From Chryseobacterium gleum (lineage in GTDB: Bacteria; Bacteroidota; Bacteroidia; Flavobacteriales; Flavobacteriaceae), in the NCBI GenBank assembly GCA_945881885.1, contig CAMCVI010000003.1:1-64000 (forward strand): a DNA stretch of 64,000 nucleotides, read 5' to 3'. Below the pieces are notes generated by a model. That model did not search any database and had not been told where the DNA came from. It saw only the letters and a list, made by a program, of their open reading frames with translations. Both the position numbers and the translations under genes were made by a program. Within the stretch, counting starts at the first letter, position 1; each line of letters begins with the position of its first letter. Shown here piece by piece: positions 12,483-22,620 of the stretch.

Positions 12483-13478
12483 TTATCTTTTAAAAAATAG
12501 TTTTGGAAATGCAATTTCAGGTTTTTGTTTTAAAATATGAATTTTAAAAAATGAAAGTAAAAAACCTTTTCCATAGCCATAAAACTGAATTATCGTAGCT
12601 ACCAAACTATAGAAAGCTATTTCAATTGATTTATTTTGTTTCAACGAAGTAATAAACAATATTAAAAAATAAAAACCATAAACATATAAAAAGTAAGGAA
12701 AATTGAAAATTGCAATTAAAGTAGCAAACAAAAATCCTATTAAAAACAATGTTGGAAACCAAAATGTAATTTTAGCATATTCTGGATACCAGGAATTTAA
12801 GATTGGTCTTGCTAAACCAAATTTGTTTACTTGTATGTAAAATTTATTCCAATCAATCCTGCGTTTGTGATACACAAATGCGTTAGAAATTAATTTTGTT
12901 TTATATCCCAATTTCCATAATCGAATAGACAAATCTGGATCTTCGCCTGGATGAATATTTCCAAAGCCTTTTGAATCCTCAAATGCCTTTTTAGACAAAC
13001 CCATATTGAAACTTCTGGGTTGAAATTTATCTATTTTTTCACTTCCTCCTCTAATTCCTCCTGTCGTTAAGAAAGAAGTCATAGTGAAATTTATAGCTTT
13101 CTGAATATTTGAAAAAGAATCCAAAGCTGCATCTGGACCACCAAAACAATCTACAAAATCTTTTTTCAATTCTTCATCAACCGTTTGCAAGTAATTAGTC
13201 GGAATAATACAATCAGAATCTAAAATGATAAAATAATCACCTTTAGCTAGTTTCATACCAAAATTTCTAGAATCTCCAGGGCCTGAATTTGGCTTAAAAT
13301 AGTAGCTAACATTTAAGTTTGCGTATTTTTGAATGATATGTTCGCAGGTGATTGTGGAACCATCTTCAATAATTACTATTTCGTAATTAGCTGTATAGGT
13401 TTGTTTTGATAAACTATCTAGAAGTTCATCAATTTCATCAGGTCTGTTAAAGATTGGTATAATTAAAGAAAATAACAT
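12483..13478 (-). CDS. GT-A glycosyltransferase, family 2, membrane-associated
   Basis: A 331-residue family 2 transferase. The N-terminal GT-A fold begins SLIIPIFNRPDEID and has the DxD motif at D87-S-D89 (IILDSDCIIP), which binds the metal and nucleotide sugar. A later GEDPDLSIRLWKLG segment holds the acceptor-side acidic residues. Two hydrophobic segments at about 243-283 suggest membrane anchoring, as in polysaccharide or glycolipid synthases. The substrate is unknown. Pairing with coaE is by transcription only and offers no clear functional link. Confidence 0.85.
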   Translation of the reverse strand: MLFSLIIPIFNRPDEIDELLDSLSKQTYTANYEIVIIEDGSTITCEHIIQKYANLNVSYYFKPNSGPGDSRNFGMKLAKGDYFIILDSDCIIPTNYLQTVDEELKKDFVDCFGGPDAALDSFSNIQKAINFTMTSFLTTGGIRGGSEKIDKFQPRSFNMGLSKKAFEDSKGFGNIHPGEDPDLSIRLWKLGYKTKLISNAFVYHKRRIDWNKFYIQVNKFGLARPILNSWYPEYAKITFWFPTLFLIGFLFATLIAIFNFPYFLYVYGFYFLILFITSLKQNKSIEIAFYSLVATIIQFYGYGKGFLLSFFKIHILKQKPEIAFPKLFFKR

Positions 13479-13496
13479 GGTCTTGTTTTATAAGAA

Positions 13497-13504
13497 CAAA
13501 GATA
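13497..13504 (-). promoter_or_regulatory. glycosyltransferase-coaE promoter -7 box
   Basis: The minus-strand TATCTTTG matches TAnnTTTG and lies 18 nt before the ATG. Confidence 0.5.
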
Positions 13505-13515
13505 TATATAAAAAC

Positions 13516-13543
13516 AAAAAAGTCCCGATAAATCGGGACTTTT
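13516..13543 (-). terminator. terminator after the T9SS adhesin gene
   Basis: The near-symmetrical hairpin AAAAGTCCCGAT-aa-ATCGGGACTTTT lies 25 nt past the adhesin stop. It is flanked by A and T runs and could work in both directions. Confidence 0.8.
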
Positions 13544-13567
13544 AAGTAAAAAACTATATTTAAATGA

Positions 13568-16500
13568 TTATTCTTTAATCACTTTAATTGAGTGTACAAT
13601 ATCATCAACAGTTACATTAACAATGTAAACACCTGCATTTAAAGCAGACATATCAACTTGTACGTCATTTGTATTTGCTTTTGCATTTACAACTTCTTGA
13701 CCTAGTAAGTTAATTACTTTTACATTACTAATTGCAGATTTGTATGATAAATTCAATACATCTTTTACTGGATTAGGATACGCTACAAAGTTTGAAGTAT
13801 CAAATGAATTTGAACCTAACGTTGTATCTACAGTGAAATCAAGTGTTACACCATAAGCACCGCTGTAACATGGAGCTGGTGGAACCTGACCGTCATCTGC
13901 AGTACCAATTCTCATTCTATGAGGCCCTGTTGGTGCAGTTAATGGCATCAAGAATGAAGCATCAACTGTGTTTGGATTTACATTAGTACAAGCAATACCT
14001 GTTTTTACTAATTCACCAGCATCATTGAAATCGAAATCATTATTAAAATCAATCCAGATATTAATGTCATAAGTATAACCTGTTGCAAAAACAAGTTGAA
14101 CGTTGGTGTTTGTACCTGGCTCAACTGCTATAGCAGTAGTTGTATTGTTAACATACATAACGTCTGCAATTACAAATGGAGTTGTCCCAACAGTTGCATT
14201 AGTAATACCAGAACCATCATTAGATGTTGGAACTGAAGGACAATAACATCCTGTAGCAACTGTAGTAAATGATTGTATAGCACAACCTGTTGCAGATCCA
14301 GCTCCACTAAATGGAACCACTTTCCAGAAATACTGTGTATTTACATTTCCTGAGAAAGAATAATTAGTTGCACTAACTGAAACCGCATTTGCAATATTAG
14401 TTCCACCTGAAGTAGTTCCAATAGTTACATAATAACCAGTTGCATCAGTAACTGCTGTCCAAGATAATTGATTAGCAAAGTTACCACAAGTTGCATTTGG
14501 TGTTGCAGTTAAACCTGTTGCACAAGCTGGGATAACGTTTGGAGTTACTTTCAATTCAAAATCATCAAAAGAAACATACCAAGGACCAAAAGTTGACTCA
14601 TTCACACGAACTGCAAAATAATACACACCAGAAGTAGTTGGTACAAAAGATCTTGTTATTTTAGTATGAGGTTGAGCTGTATATGGAGCTCCAGTACCCG
14701 GAACAGCATAAGCTGGAACTAATTGAGTTGCCCCAGTAGATGATTGACTAGAGTTTACAAAATAATCAACAATCCATGAAGAACCATTATCACCTTGAAT
14801 CCATGAAGAGAAATCATAAGAAGTTCCTGCAGTTAATTGGAAACCTGGTGTCCACATGAATTCATTAGTTGCGCCGTAAGCAGTTCTAATATAATTAGTA
14901 CCTGTTTTTGCTGAACTGTATGTATCATTTGTGTTTTTAGATTCCCAATCACCATTTTGTTCAGACCAACATGGAGGGAAATTTGTAGTACCAACTGTAG
15001 TTAATCCTTCGAATCCTTCCGTCCAAGGTATAGCAGTAATAGGAGCACATTGTGTAGTGAATGTTTGAACTGACCAAACACTAAATGAACCTGAACCACA
15101 ATTTGCTCTTACATATAAATAATAAAGCGTTTGAGGTGTTAAACCTGTTAAAGCTACAAAAGCAGTTGTAACTGCTGTACCAGCACCTGTTGGTGGTGTA
15201 GCAGAAGTTGACACAACATATTGATAACCTGAAGCAGCACCTGACATTGCATCCCAAGATGAAGATGCGCCAGTAGCCGTTACGCCAGAAACAATAACAT
15301 TTGTAGGTTGAGGACATGCAGGAGATAAACGAATTTCGAAGTTATCCACAAAGAAATCTGTATCATCAGAACCATCAGTAGCTCCAGAAACAACTCTGTA
15401 TGCAAAACGAACGGTTTGACCATTGTAGGCGTCTAAATCAATAATGTTTGGTGTACCAGTAGCTGCAGGTACATTTGCATTATTATAAGTAAACAAAACA
15501 GTCCAGTTAGTTAAGTTTGATGCAACAAGTACTTCTACTCTATCATCTGCATCCCATGGAGTTGTAGGAGCTGTTGTTCCATTCCATTGTGTTAGGGCTG
15601 CATCAAATTTCAATTCCCAACCAGTTGCAGGAATTGTAAATTGAGGAGATATGATCCAATCATTTGCCAAAGTAGTGTAATGATTATAAGCAATTGAACC
15701 AGTAGTTCCATTATTTAAAAAACCGTCATCTTTCCAACTGTTAGTTCCAAAAGTTGCAGGACCTGCAGCTAACGTTCCATTATCACCTTTTAACCAACAA
15801 ATTGATGGTAAGAAAGTAGTAAATGGCTCTACATGAGGCAATGTAGTAATTGGCGCACAAGAAGTCGTGAAAGTAATTGGACCTGCCCATGGACTAGAAT
15901 CTGTTGTAGAGCATATAGATCTAACAAATACAAAATACTGAGTACTTGGAAGTAATCCAGTAGTAACCTGAGCAAATGTAGTAGTTACAGCCGTACCTGC
16001 ACCTGTAGGAGGTGTATTAGTTGTTGCAATTACATATTGATATCCTGAGGCTGGAGCCGTAGCTGGAGCATCCCAAGAAATATCAACTGAAGAGGAAGTA
16101 ACATTAGCTACTACAACTGCAGTTGGATCAGCACAAGTAGGAATTGCTCCCCAAACAAAATCATCAAAATATAATGTACCTGCAACAGTTCCTGTATGTT
16201 TCATAGCAGGAAAATCAGAATAGGTTCCAGCTGGTGGCGCATATGTAAAATCAGCAAAAGTTGCAGATGCTGGAGTAAATGAAGTCAACGATACAAATGT
16301 AGCTGCATCATATGGATCTGTTAAATAACCAAATTCTACAGTTGAAAATATAGTTGTAGAACTTGAACGCATTTTAAATTGCAAACGATGTGTTCCTGCT
16401 CCTAAATTTGAAACCGGTTGCATACGCATAGTTGGCATACCAGTTGATGAACCATAAAAATAAATTACATTTGGCGCAGAAGGTGTAGGCGTAGTAGTTG

Positions 16501-19500
16501 TTGTATAACAAGAACCCGCAGTACCGACCTTAATCCAACATGCTGGCATTCCAGAAGGTAATGTCGAAGCTGTAACTCCATCAAAATTTTGAGTAAATGA
16601 CGTTACGTTAGCACATAAAGTTCTAAAAGTAATTGGATCCGTCCAAGGACTTGCGTCTGTTGTTGAACAGATAGCTCTAACAAATACAAAATATGTAGTG
16701 TTAGGTGCTAAACCTGTTAAAGATGCAAAAGTAGTGGTTACTGCTGTACCTGCTGTTGTAGGAGGCGTATTAGTTGTAGATACAAAATATTGGTATCCTA
16801 ATGCTGGAGCTGTAGCTGGTGCATCCCAAGAAACTACTGCTGTAGTTGCTCCTACTTGAGCAAATACTAATGTAGTAGGATCTTGACATGTTGGAATTGG
16901 TTCCCAAACAAAATCGTCTAAATATAATGTACCAGATACAGAGCCTGTATGTCTAATAGCAGGATAATTTGAATAGGTTCCAGCTGGTGGAGCATATACA
17001 AAATTGGCAAAAACATCAGATGTTGGAGTATATGAAGTCAATGCTACAAATGTAGTTGCATCGTATGGATTTGTTAAATAACCAACTTCTACAGCTGGTA
17101 AAATAGTAGCTGAACTAGAACGTATTTTAAATTTCAAACGATGTGTTCCCGCTCCTAAATTAGAAACCGGTTGCATACGCATTGTTGGTGCACTTATAGT
17201 TGAACCATAGAAATAAATTACATTTGGCGCAGAAGGCGTAGGTGTAGCAGTTGATGTATAACAAGAACCTGCCGCTCCTACTTTTTCCCAACAAGAAGGC
17301 AATGTTGTAGAACCAACACCATCAAAATTTTGTACAAAAGACGTTACATTTGTACATAAAGTAGTAAATGATAATGGTCCCGACCAAGTGCTTATATCTG
17401 TAGTAGTACACTTAGAACGTACCCACACAAAGTAAGGAGTATTTCCTGTAAGTGATGATAAATTTGCTGTAACTAAACCAGCTGCAACCGAACCTGTTGG
17501 GGTTACTGTACTTAATGGATCAGTACTTGAAGTACTAACATAATAATCGTAACCATTAGCTGGTGTAGAAGTTGAAGCTGCCCATGAAATTGTAGCAGTA
17601 GTAGCTGTTACACTACTAGCTGTTAAACTACTCCATAAAGGTGCTTCACAAGTCGGTATTGCCTCGATTTTGTAGTTATCGAAAGCCATATAAAAATCTC
17701 CAACTACCCAGTTAAAAGTAACTTTTATTCTGATAGACTGACCTGTATAAGCTGCTAAATTTAAAGCGTAAGTTTGCCATCCTGCTATACCGTTATTTGG
17801 CTCCGTAATTACATCTGTATATGTAGTACCATTATTAGTAGAGACAGCTATAACCATATTTCCACTACTAGCAGCAGTTGCTCCGTATGGTGCTGAAAAA
17901 TCATTTGCTTTATAATTAAATACAAATCTTTGATTAGCTGGTAGTGGAGCAAAAATAGGCGTAACTAAATTTCCAGTTGTAGAAAATGAGTAAGCATTTC
18001 TATAAATATAGTTAGTTGCTATTGCAGGATTAATTGCTGTTGTTGTATTACCTATAGTAAAACTTGTATTTACCCAATAAGCTGGCAAAGTAGTAGTAGC
18101 AAATCCCTCAGACCATGGAATAGCTACAGGAGGTATTGTTGTTACTGTACTAGCATTTGAAACTGAAGTTGTATTAAAGTAATAATCAAAAGGTGCAGCC
18201 GATCCACATCTTAAGTATTGAATTACTTTTACGTAATATTGCGTATTTGGTAGTAAACCTGTTACTGTTACAGCTGCAGCAGTACCATCGTAAACTACTT
18301 GCTGTCCTGTTCCTGTATAAGCAGTAGCAGCTGTAAATGCTGCACCTGGCCCACCTACTGGATCAACAATTGGTGAAGTACTAACATACACCACACGTCT
18401 GTTTCCATCCGAATTGGTCCAGTTAGCAGTAAATCCTAATTGAGTAATATTTGTATAGTTTAACCCTGTTGCTTGTCCTACTGGAGCAGCCGCTGGATTA
18501 ACTGTTACTACGTTAGAATAAGAAGACAAAGTACTACCTGTACAAGTAATTTTACATCTGTAGTAAACGGTTGCTGTTCCGGCAAATGAAGGCGCTGCAT
18601 AAACCAGTGTTGTAGCAGAAGCACCTGTAGCATTTGCCCAAGTAGTATTATCAGAAGAAGTTTCCCATTGAAAAGTAAGACCTGAAACACCTTCACTGTT
18701 TCCAGTTAAAGTTAATGCGGCAGGTGTTGTACTTGCACATAAATTTTGAACTGCCGGTGTAACTGTACCCGCTACTGGAGCACCTGTACAAACTACTGGT
18801 GGTGTATACGTGTACACTAAGCCATTAGTAGGCATACCCGGAGTAGCTACCGAAGTATTTATTGCTTGTGTTACAGAATTTAAAGTACCTGCAGTAGAAG
18901 CAGTAAATATTTGTGTTGTTGAATTTGTTCTGTTTTTGTAGTCTGTGTTTGTAGCTCCTCTGATACCAATTTGTCTAGTACCAGTATATGCTGCAGAACC
19001 TATTTTATAGCCATTAGGACCATAAACAATTTTTATTTCATTGGTAGTTTCTGCCAATCGAATTTGAAAATTAACGAATGCAACATCTATTACACTAGTA
19101 GCGAAAACTGATCTCCAGTCTTTAAATTGAATTACAAATTCTCTATTTGGAGCTGTTCCTACAACTTTCCAACTTGCTTGACTAGTAATTAAACCAGGAA
19201 TATGGACCCCACAAGAAGACCCAGTCCAAGCTGAAATCGCACCATTATAAGCAGTGGTTGCTGAAATAGGATTTGTAGCAGTTTCAAGTGCTTCAGTAGT
19301 TCCAAAAGTTAAAAAACCATTCGAATAAATGGTACAACCAGTATAGTTTGTGCCGTTAAAATTAAAATTAAATGGAATAGTGGATGCTGGAAGCGTCCAT
19401 TTTAAAGAAACAGGAGTTTGTTCATTTGTGGCAGTAGCTAAAACGGTACCACCTGTAATTTCCGAGTAAGTTTGGCTACTTTGGGTAAAGCTGTACAAAC

Positions 19501-19564
19501 TTACTTGGGCCTGGATTTGCAAACATGTGAATAGTGCCAAAAGCCAGAAAGTAATTTTTTTCAT
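13568..19564 (-). CDS. giant T9SS-secreted fibronectin-III/adhesin-like protein
   Basis: The 1,998-residue surface or secreted protein is exported by Sec and then the type IX system. The start chosen is the Met opening MKKITFWLLALFTCLQIQAQ, a clear signal peptide. An upstream in-frame Met (19624) would put a poor sequence before it. Order: N-terminal beta domain (about 20-255), Ig-like domain, then alternating fibronectin-III and cleaved-adhesin/choice-of-anchor-J-like modules, each opening with Cys-rich strands such as CTNVTSFVQNFDG. A GEVED-like domain (IWIDFNNDFDFND) follows, and the end is a type A T9SS sorting domain with YPNPVKDVLNLSY and a final KVIKE. Two modules are near-identical tandem copies. 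The gene is visibly richer in G+C than its neighbours. Adhesion is inferred. No protease or glycosidase catalytic motif was seen. Confidence 0.9.
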   Translation of the reverse strand: MKKITFWLLALFTCLQIQAQVSLYSFTQSSQTYSEITGGTVLATATNEQTPVSLKWTLPASTIPFNFNFNGTNYTGCTIYSNGFLTFGTTEALETATNPISATTAYNGAISAWTGSSCGVHIPGLITSQASWKVVGTAPNREFVIQFKDWRSVFATSVIDVAFVNFQIRLAETTNEIKIVYGPNGYKIGSAAYTGTRQIGIRGATNTDYKNRTNSTTQIFTASTAGTLNSVTQAINTSVATPGMPTNGLVYTYTPPVVCTGAPVAGTVTPAVQNLCASTTPAALTLTGNSEGVSGLTFQWETSSDNTTWANATGASATTLVYAAPSFAGTATVYYRCKITCTGSTLSSYSNVVTVNPAAAPVGQATGLNYTNITQLGFTANWTNSDGNRRVVYVSTSPIVDPVGGPGAAFTAATAYTGTGQQVVYDGTAAAVTVTGLLPNTQYYVKVIQYLRCGSAAPFDYYFNTTSVSNASTVTTIPPVAIPWSEGFATTTLPAYWVNTSFTIGNTTTAINPAIATNYIYRNAYSFSTTGNLVTPIFAPLPANQRFVFNYKANDFSAPYGATAASSGNMVIAVSTNNGTTYTDVITEPNNGIAGWQTYALNLAAYTGQSIRIKVTFNWVVGDFYMAFDNYKIEAIPTCEAPLWSSLTASSVTATTATISWAASTSTPANGYDYYVSTSSTDPLSTVTPTGSVAAGLVTANLSSLTGNTPYFVWVRSKCTTTDISTWSGPLSFTTLCTNVTSFVQNFDGVGSTTLPSCWEKVGAAGSCYTSTATPTPSAPNVIYFYGSTISAPTMRMQPVSNLGAGTHRLKFKIRSSSATILPAVEVGYLTNPYDATTFVALTSYTPTSDVFANFVYAPPAGTYSNYPAIRHTGSVSGTLYLDDFVWEPIPTCQDPTTLVFAQVGATTAVVSWDAPATAPALGYQYFVSTTNTPPTTAGTAVTTTFASLTGLAPNTTYFVFVRAICSTTDASPWTDPITFRTLCANVTSFTQNFDGVTASTLPSGMPACWIKVGTAGSCYTTTTTPTPSAPNVIYFYGSSTGMPTMRMQPVSNLGAGTHRLQFKMRSSSTTIFSTVEFGYLTDPYDAATFVSLTSFTPASATFADFTYAPPAGTYSDFPAMKHTGTVAGTLYFDDFVWGAIPTCADPTAVVVANVTSSSVDISWDAPATAPASGYQYVIATTNTPPTGAGTAVTTTFAQVTTGLLPSTQYFVFVRSICSTTDSSPWAGPITFTTSCAPITTLPHVEPFTTFLPSICWLKGDNGTLAAGPATFGTNSWKDDGFLNNGTTGSIAYNHYTTLANDWIISPQFTIPATGWELKFDAALTQWNGTTAPTTPWDADDRVEVLVASNLTNWTVLFTYNNANVPAATGTPNIIDLDAYNGQTVRFAYRVVSGATDGSDDTDFFVDNFEIRLSPACPQPTNVIVSGVTATGASSSWDAMSGAASGYQYVVSTSATPPTGAGTAVTTAFVALTGLTPQTLYYLYVRANCGSGSFSVWSVQTFTTQCAPITAIPWTEGFEGLTTVGTTNFPPCWSEQNGDWESKNTNDTYSSAKTGTNYIRTAYGATNEFMWTPGFQLTAGTSYDFSSWIQGDNGSSWIVDYFVNSSQSSTGATQLVPAYAVPGTGAPYTAQPHTKITRSFVPTTSGVYYFAVRVNESTFGPWYVSFDDFELKVTPNVIPACATGLTATPNATCGNFANQLSWTAVTDATGYYVTIGTTSGGTNIANAVSVSATNYSFSGNVNTQYFWKVVPFSGAGSATGCAIQSFTTVATGCYCPSVPTSNDGSGITNATVGTTPFVIADVMYVNNTTTAIAVEPGTNTNVQLVFATGYTYDINIWIDFNNDFDFNDAGELVKTGIACTNVNPNTVDASFLMPLTAPTGPHRMRIGTADDGQVPPAPCYSGAYGVTLDFTVDTTLGSNSFDTSNFVAYPNPVKDVLNLSYKSAISNVKVINLLGQEVVNAKANTNDVQVDMSALNAGVYIVNVTVDDIVHSIKVIKE
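15866..17364 (-). repeat. tandem duplication inside the adhesin gene
   Basis: Two copies of an adhesin-J plus fibronectin-III unit lie head to tail, roughly 16623-17364 and 15866-16622. Matching anchors include CATTTGGCGCAGAAGG at 17221 and 16468 (753 bp apart), and TCAAAATTTT at 17322 and 16581 (741 bp apart). The 12-bp difference is a 4-residue insertion (SGMP) in the second copy. Confidence 0.85.
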
Positions 19565-19670
19565 ATTTATAAAATTTATGTTAGTAAAGTAAATAAACAA
19601 AAAAAAAAACATGTAGATTAACAAACTATTAAATAATCGATAAAAAGTTTGAAAAAACCGATGAAAAACA

Positions 19671-19698
19671 AAAAAATCCCGACAGATCGGGATTTTTT
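19671..19698 (-). terminator. terminator after fabV
   Basis: The hairpin AAAAAATCCCGA-caga-TCGGGATTTTTT lies 20 nt past the fabV stop and upstream of the adhesin gene, which therefore has its own promoter. Confidence 0.85.
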
Positions 19699-19718
19699 AA
19701 CATTAAGATAATATTTTG

Positions 19719-20909
19719 TTATTTGATACTTGGTACCATTACCATTTCTGATGTATCTGCTTTATAATTTACGCCTTCTAGACCAAAGCCAAATAAACTA
19801 TCAAAATCTTTTTTGTATCCTGGTAAATCACCAATTTCTGAAAGATTTTCTGTAGTGGCCATTTTCCATAATGTAGCTACTTGATCTTGCACTTCATCAC
19901 GCATTTCCCAATCGTCAATTCTTATTCTTCCTTTTTCGTCTGTTGGGATTGCTTTTCCACTATATAATCTATCTGCATATAAACGTTGCATTTGCTCAAT
20001 ACAACCTTCGTGAATACCTTGTTCTTTCATAGTTTTGTATAACAATGAAATGTACAAAGGAATTACTGGAATTGCAGAACTTGCTTGTGTTACCAGTGCT
20101 TTGTTTACAGACACAAACGCTTTACAATTAACACTTTCTAATTGTTTTGTGATTTCGAATGCAGTGGCTTCCAAATGGTCTTTTGCACGACCAATTGTTC
20201 CTTTTCTATAAACCGCTTCTGTAACTTCTGGTCCGATATAAGAATAGGCTAAAGTCATTGCGTCATTTGCTAAAACTCCCGCCTCATTCAAAGCATTCAT
20301 CCACATGGACCAATCTTCACCACCCATAACCACAACGGTATTGTCAATATCGTCTTGATTTGCAGGCTCGATAGAAACTTCTGAAACATTTCCATTATGA
20401 AAATCAACTGTTTTATTGGAAAATTTTCCTCCAATTGGCTTTAACGTAGAACGATGTAATATACCTGTTGTAGGGTGCAAACGAACTGGAGAAGCCAAAC
20501 TGTAAATAACCAAATCTATTTGACCTAAATCTTTTTTAATGATATCGATAGTTTGCTGTTTTACTTCATTTGAAAAGGCATCTCCGTTTATACTTTTTGC
20601 ATATAATCCTGCTTTTTCTGATTCCATCTCAAATGCTGCAGAATTATAATATCCAGGCGTAGCCGTTTTTCCTTCGCTTGGTTCTTTTTCAAAAAACACA
20701 CCAATAGTTGCTGCATCGCAACCAAATGCACTTGTAATTCTTGACGCCAAACCAAAACCTGTTGAAGCACCAATTACTAAAACTTTTTTGGCTCCTTCAA
20801 TTTTACCTTTTGATTTTACATAGTCAATTTGATTTTTTACATTTTGCGCACAACCAACTGGATGAGCTGTTAAACATATAAATCCCCGCATTCTTGGTTC
20901 GATAATCAT
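19719..20909 (-). CDS. fabV: trans-2-enoyl-ACP/CoA reductase, FabV type
   Basis: Reduces the enoyl intermediate with NAD(P)H in the last step of each fatty-acid elongation cycle. The 396-residue protein opens with the FabV signature EPRMRGFICLTAHPVGCAQ and has a Rossmann motif VLVIGASTGFGLASR (43-57). Catalytic Y234-X8-K243 is seen in VYRKGTIGRAK, the longer spacing that separates FabV from FabI (Y-X6-K). FabV enzymes are known for low triclosan sensitivity. Whether this strain also has FabI cannot be judged here. It forms a single-gene unit with a -7 box and a terminator. Confidence 0.95.
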   Translation of the reverse strand: MIIEPRMRGFICLTAHPVGCAQNVKNQIDYVKSKGKIEGAKKVLVIGASTGFGLASRITSAFGCDAATIGVFFEKEPSEGKTATPGYYNSAAFEMESEKAGLYAKSINGDAFSNEVKQQTIDIIKKDLGQIDLVIYSLASPVRLHPTTGILHRSTLKPIGGKFSNKTVDFHNGNVSEVSIEPANQDDIDNTVVVMGGEDWSMWMNALNEAGVLANDAMTLAYSYIGPEVTEAVYRKGTIGRAKDHLEATAFEITKQLESVNCKAFVSVNKALVTQASSAIPVIPLYISLLYKTMKEQGIHEGCIEQMQRLYADRLYSGKAIPTDEKGRIRIDDWEMRDEVQDQVATLWKMATTENLSEIGDLPGYKKDFDSLFGFGLEGVNYKADTSEMVMVPSIK

Positions 20910-20952
20910 AATTTTATAATTTTATGTTGTTGTATTTATTTTAAGTGTAGTA

Positions 20953-20960
20953 CAAAAGTA
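20953..20960 (-). promoter_or_regulatory. fabV promoter -7 box
   Basis: The minus-strand TACTTTTG matches TAnnTTTG. Transcription would start near 20947, about 38 nt before the ATG. It lies close to the end of recN, which points the same way. Confidence 0.5.
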
Positions 20961-20966
20961 TACATT

Positions 20967-22619
20967 TTAATTTAATAATGTTTTAGCATGAAACATGGCC
21001 GATTCAGTAATTTGTTTCCCCGATAACATTTCTGCAATTTCTATTATTCGTTCTTCAGCATTTAATTTTACAATTTTTGAAATGGTATTGTCAGCAAAAG
21101 TCTCTTTTGAAACCTTATACTGAGAATCGCCTTTAGCAGCAATTTGAGGCAAATGTGTAATGGCAAAAACTTGTCTGTTTGCACTCATTTTTTTCATAAT
21201 TTCACCCATTTTTAAAGCAATTTCTCCTGAAACACCTGTGTCAATCTCATCGAATAATATTGTAGGTAATTTAGAAAAATCTGCTAAAACAGCTTTGATG
21301 GCCAACATAATTCTGGACATTTCTCCTCCAGATGCTACTTTTTTAAACGAACCTAAACTGGTTCCTTTATTAGCGGAAAATAAAAGTTCTAATTCATCTG
21401 TTCCGTTGGAAAGAAATGAATTTGAAGTGTTTAATTCCATTTTAAATTGCGAATCGGGCATTCCTAATTCATACAAAATAGCAGAAATTTTAGAAATAAA
21501 AACAGGAATGGCTTCACTCCTATTTTTTGATATTGTTTTAGAAATAATAGTTAATTCAACTGTTTTCTGACTTAAATAATCCTTTAGTTGAAGTATTTTT
21601 TCATCTAAATTGTCTACTAAAAGTACTTTTTCTGATAGTTGATTTTGTATTTCTAACAAGTCTTCAATTGAAGTGACTTGATGTTTCTTTTGTAAATCGT
21701 AAATAGCTTGTAATCTGTTAGATATAAATTCTAATCGTTCTGGATTATAGGTGTTTTTTTCAGCTAAATGAAATGTGGTATCAGTAATATCCTCTAATTC
21801 AATTAATGCAGATTGTAATCTTTCGAATACTTCTGCATACGAGGAAGAAAAACCAGCAATTTTTTGCAATGCATTTTTACATTCTTTAATCGAAGAAATA
21901 AATCCAAATTGCTCTTCATTTGCGCTTGAAACTAATTTACTTAACGTTTCTGTAATTAATTCAGAATTATTTAAACTCAGTAATTCGCCTTCTAATTCTG
22001 ATTGTTCCTCCGGTTTTAAATTCACTTGTTCTAATTCATTTAACAAGTGTAAATTGTATTCTTGCACTGTAAATAGTGTATTTTTATCCGAAATTGCCTG
22101 TTCTAATTCTTTAGATTTTAGTTTAAAATCGGCTAATAAAATGGTGTATTCATTTAGATTTTGGGCATTCGAACCCATTGCATCTAAAATTGAAATCTGA
22201 TAATTTTGCTGTTCCAATTCACGCGTTTGATGCTGAGAATGAATATCGATTAAATTTTCTGCTAAAAGTTGTAATTCCGATAAGTTAACTGGCGTATCAT
22301 TTATAAACGCACGAGATTTTCCAGAAGGCAAAATTTCACGTCTAATTATTGTGGTGTCTTCGAAATCTAAATCATTCGCTTCAAAAAGAGGTTTCAAATT
22401 GTATTTTGAGATTTCAAAACTGGCTTCTACAACGCATTTTTTTTCTTTATCTTTAAGTGAAGATAAATCGGCACGATTTCCCATAATTAAACCCAAAGCA
22501 CCTAATAATATCGATTTTCCCGCACCTGTTTCACCAGTTATAGTGGCAAACTGATTGGAGAAATCAATATTTAATTGCTCAATTAAAGCGTAATTTTGTA
22601 CAGATAAAGATAAAAGCAT
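20967..22619 (-). CDS. recN: DNA repair protein RecN
   Basis: An SMC-like ATPase acting early in recombinational double-strand break repair. The 550-residue protein has Walker A GETGAGKS (29-36), a long central coiled coil (about 150-370) with a hinge, the signature ASGGEMSRIMLA and Walker B TILFDEIDTGVSG near 465-485. The start is 1 nt after the porD stop, so it is translated from the same mRNA as bamD-rpoZ-coaBC-porD. No LexA-type site was looked for beyond this operon promoter. Confidence 0.95.
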   Translation of the reverse strand: MLLSLSVQNYALIEQLNIDFSNQFATITGETGAGKSILLGALGLIMGNRADLSSLKDKEKKCVVEASFEISKYNLKPLFEANDLDFEDTTIIRREILPSGKSRAFINDTPVNLSELQLLAENLIDIHSQHQTRELEQQNYQISILDAMGSNAQNLNEYTILLADFKLKSKELEQAISDKNTLFTVQEYNLHLLNELEQVNLKPEEQSELEGELLSLNNSELITETLSKLVSSANEEQFGFISSIKECKNALQKIAGFSSSYAEVFERLQSALIELEDITDTTFHLAEKNTYNPERLEFISNRLQAIYDLQKKHQVTSIEDLLEIQNQLSEKVLLVDNLDEKILQLKDYLSQKTVELTIISKTISKNRSEAIPVFISKISAILYELGMPDSQFKMELNTSNSFLSNGTDELELLFSANKGTSLGSFKKVASGGEMSRIMLAIKAVLADFSKLPTILFDEIDTGVSGEIALKMGEIMKKMSANRQVFAITHLPQIAAKGDSQYKVSKETFADNTISKIVKLNAEERIIEIAEMLSGKQITESAMFHAKTLLN

Positions 22620-22620
22620 A

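Noticed and set aside
19565..19624. Extended N-terminus for the adhesin (Met at 19624)
   Set aside because: It puts 20 residues before a perfect signal peptide. The internal Met at 19564 is the natural start.
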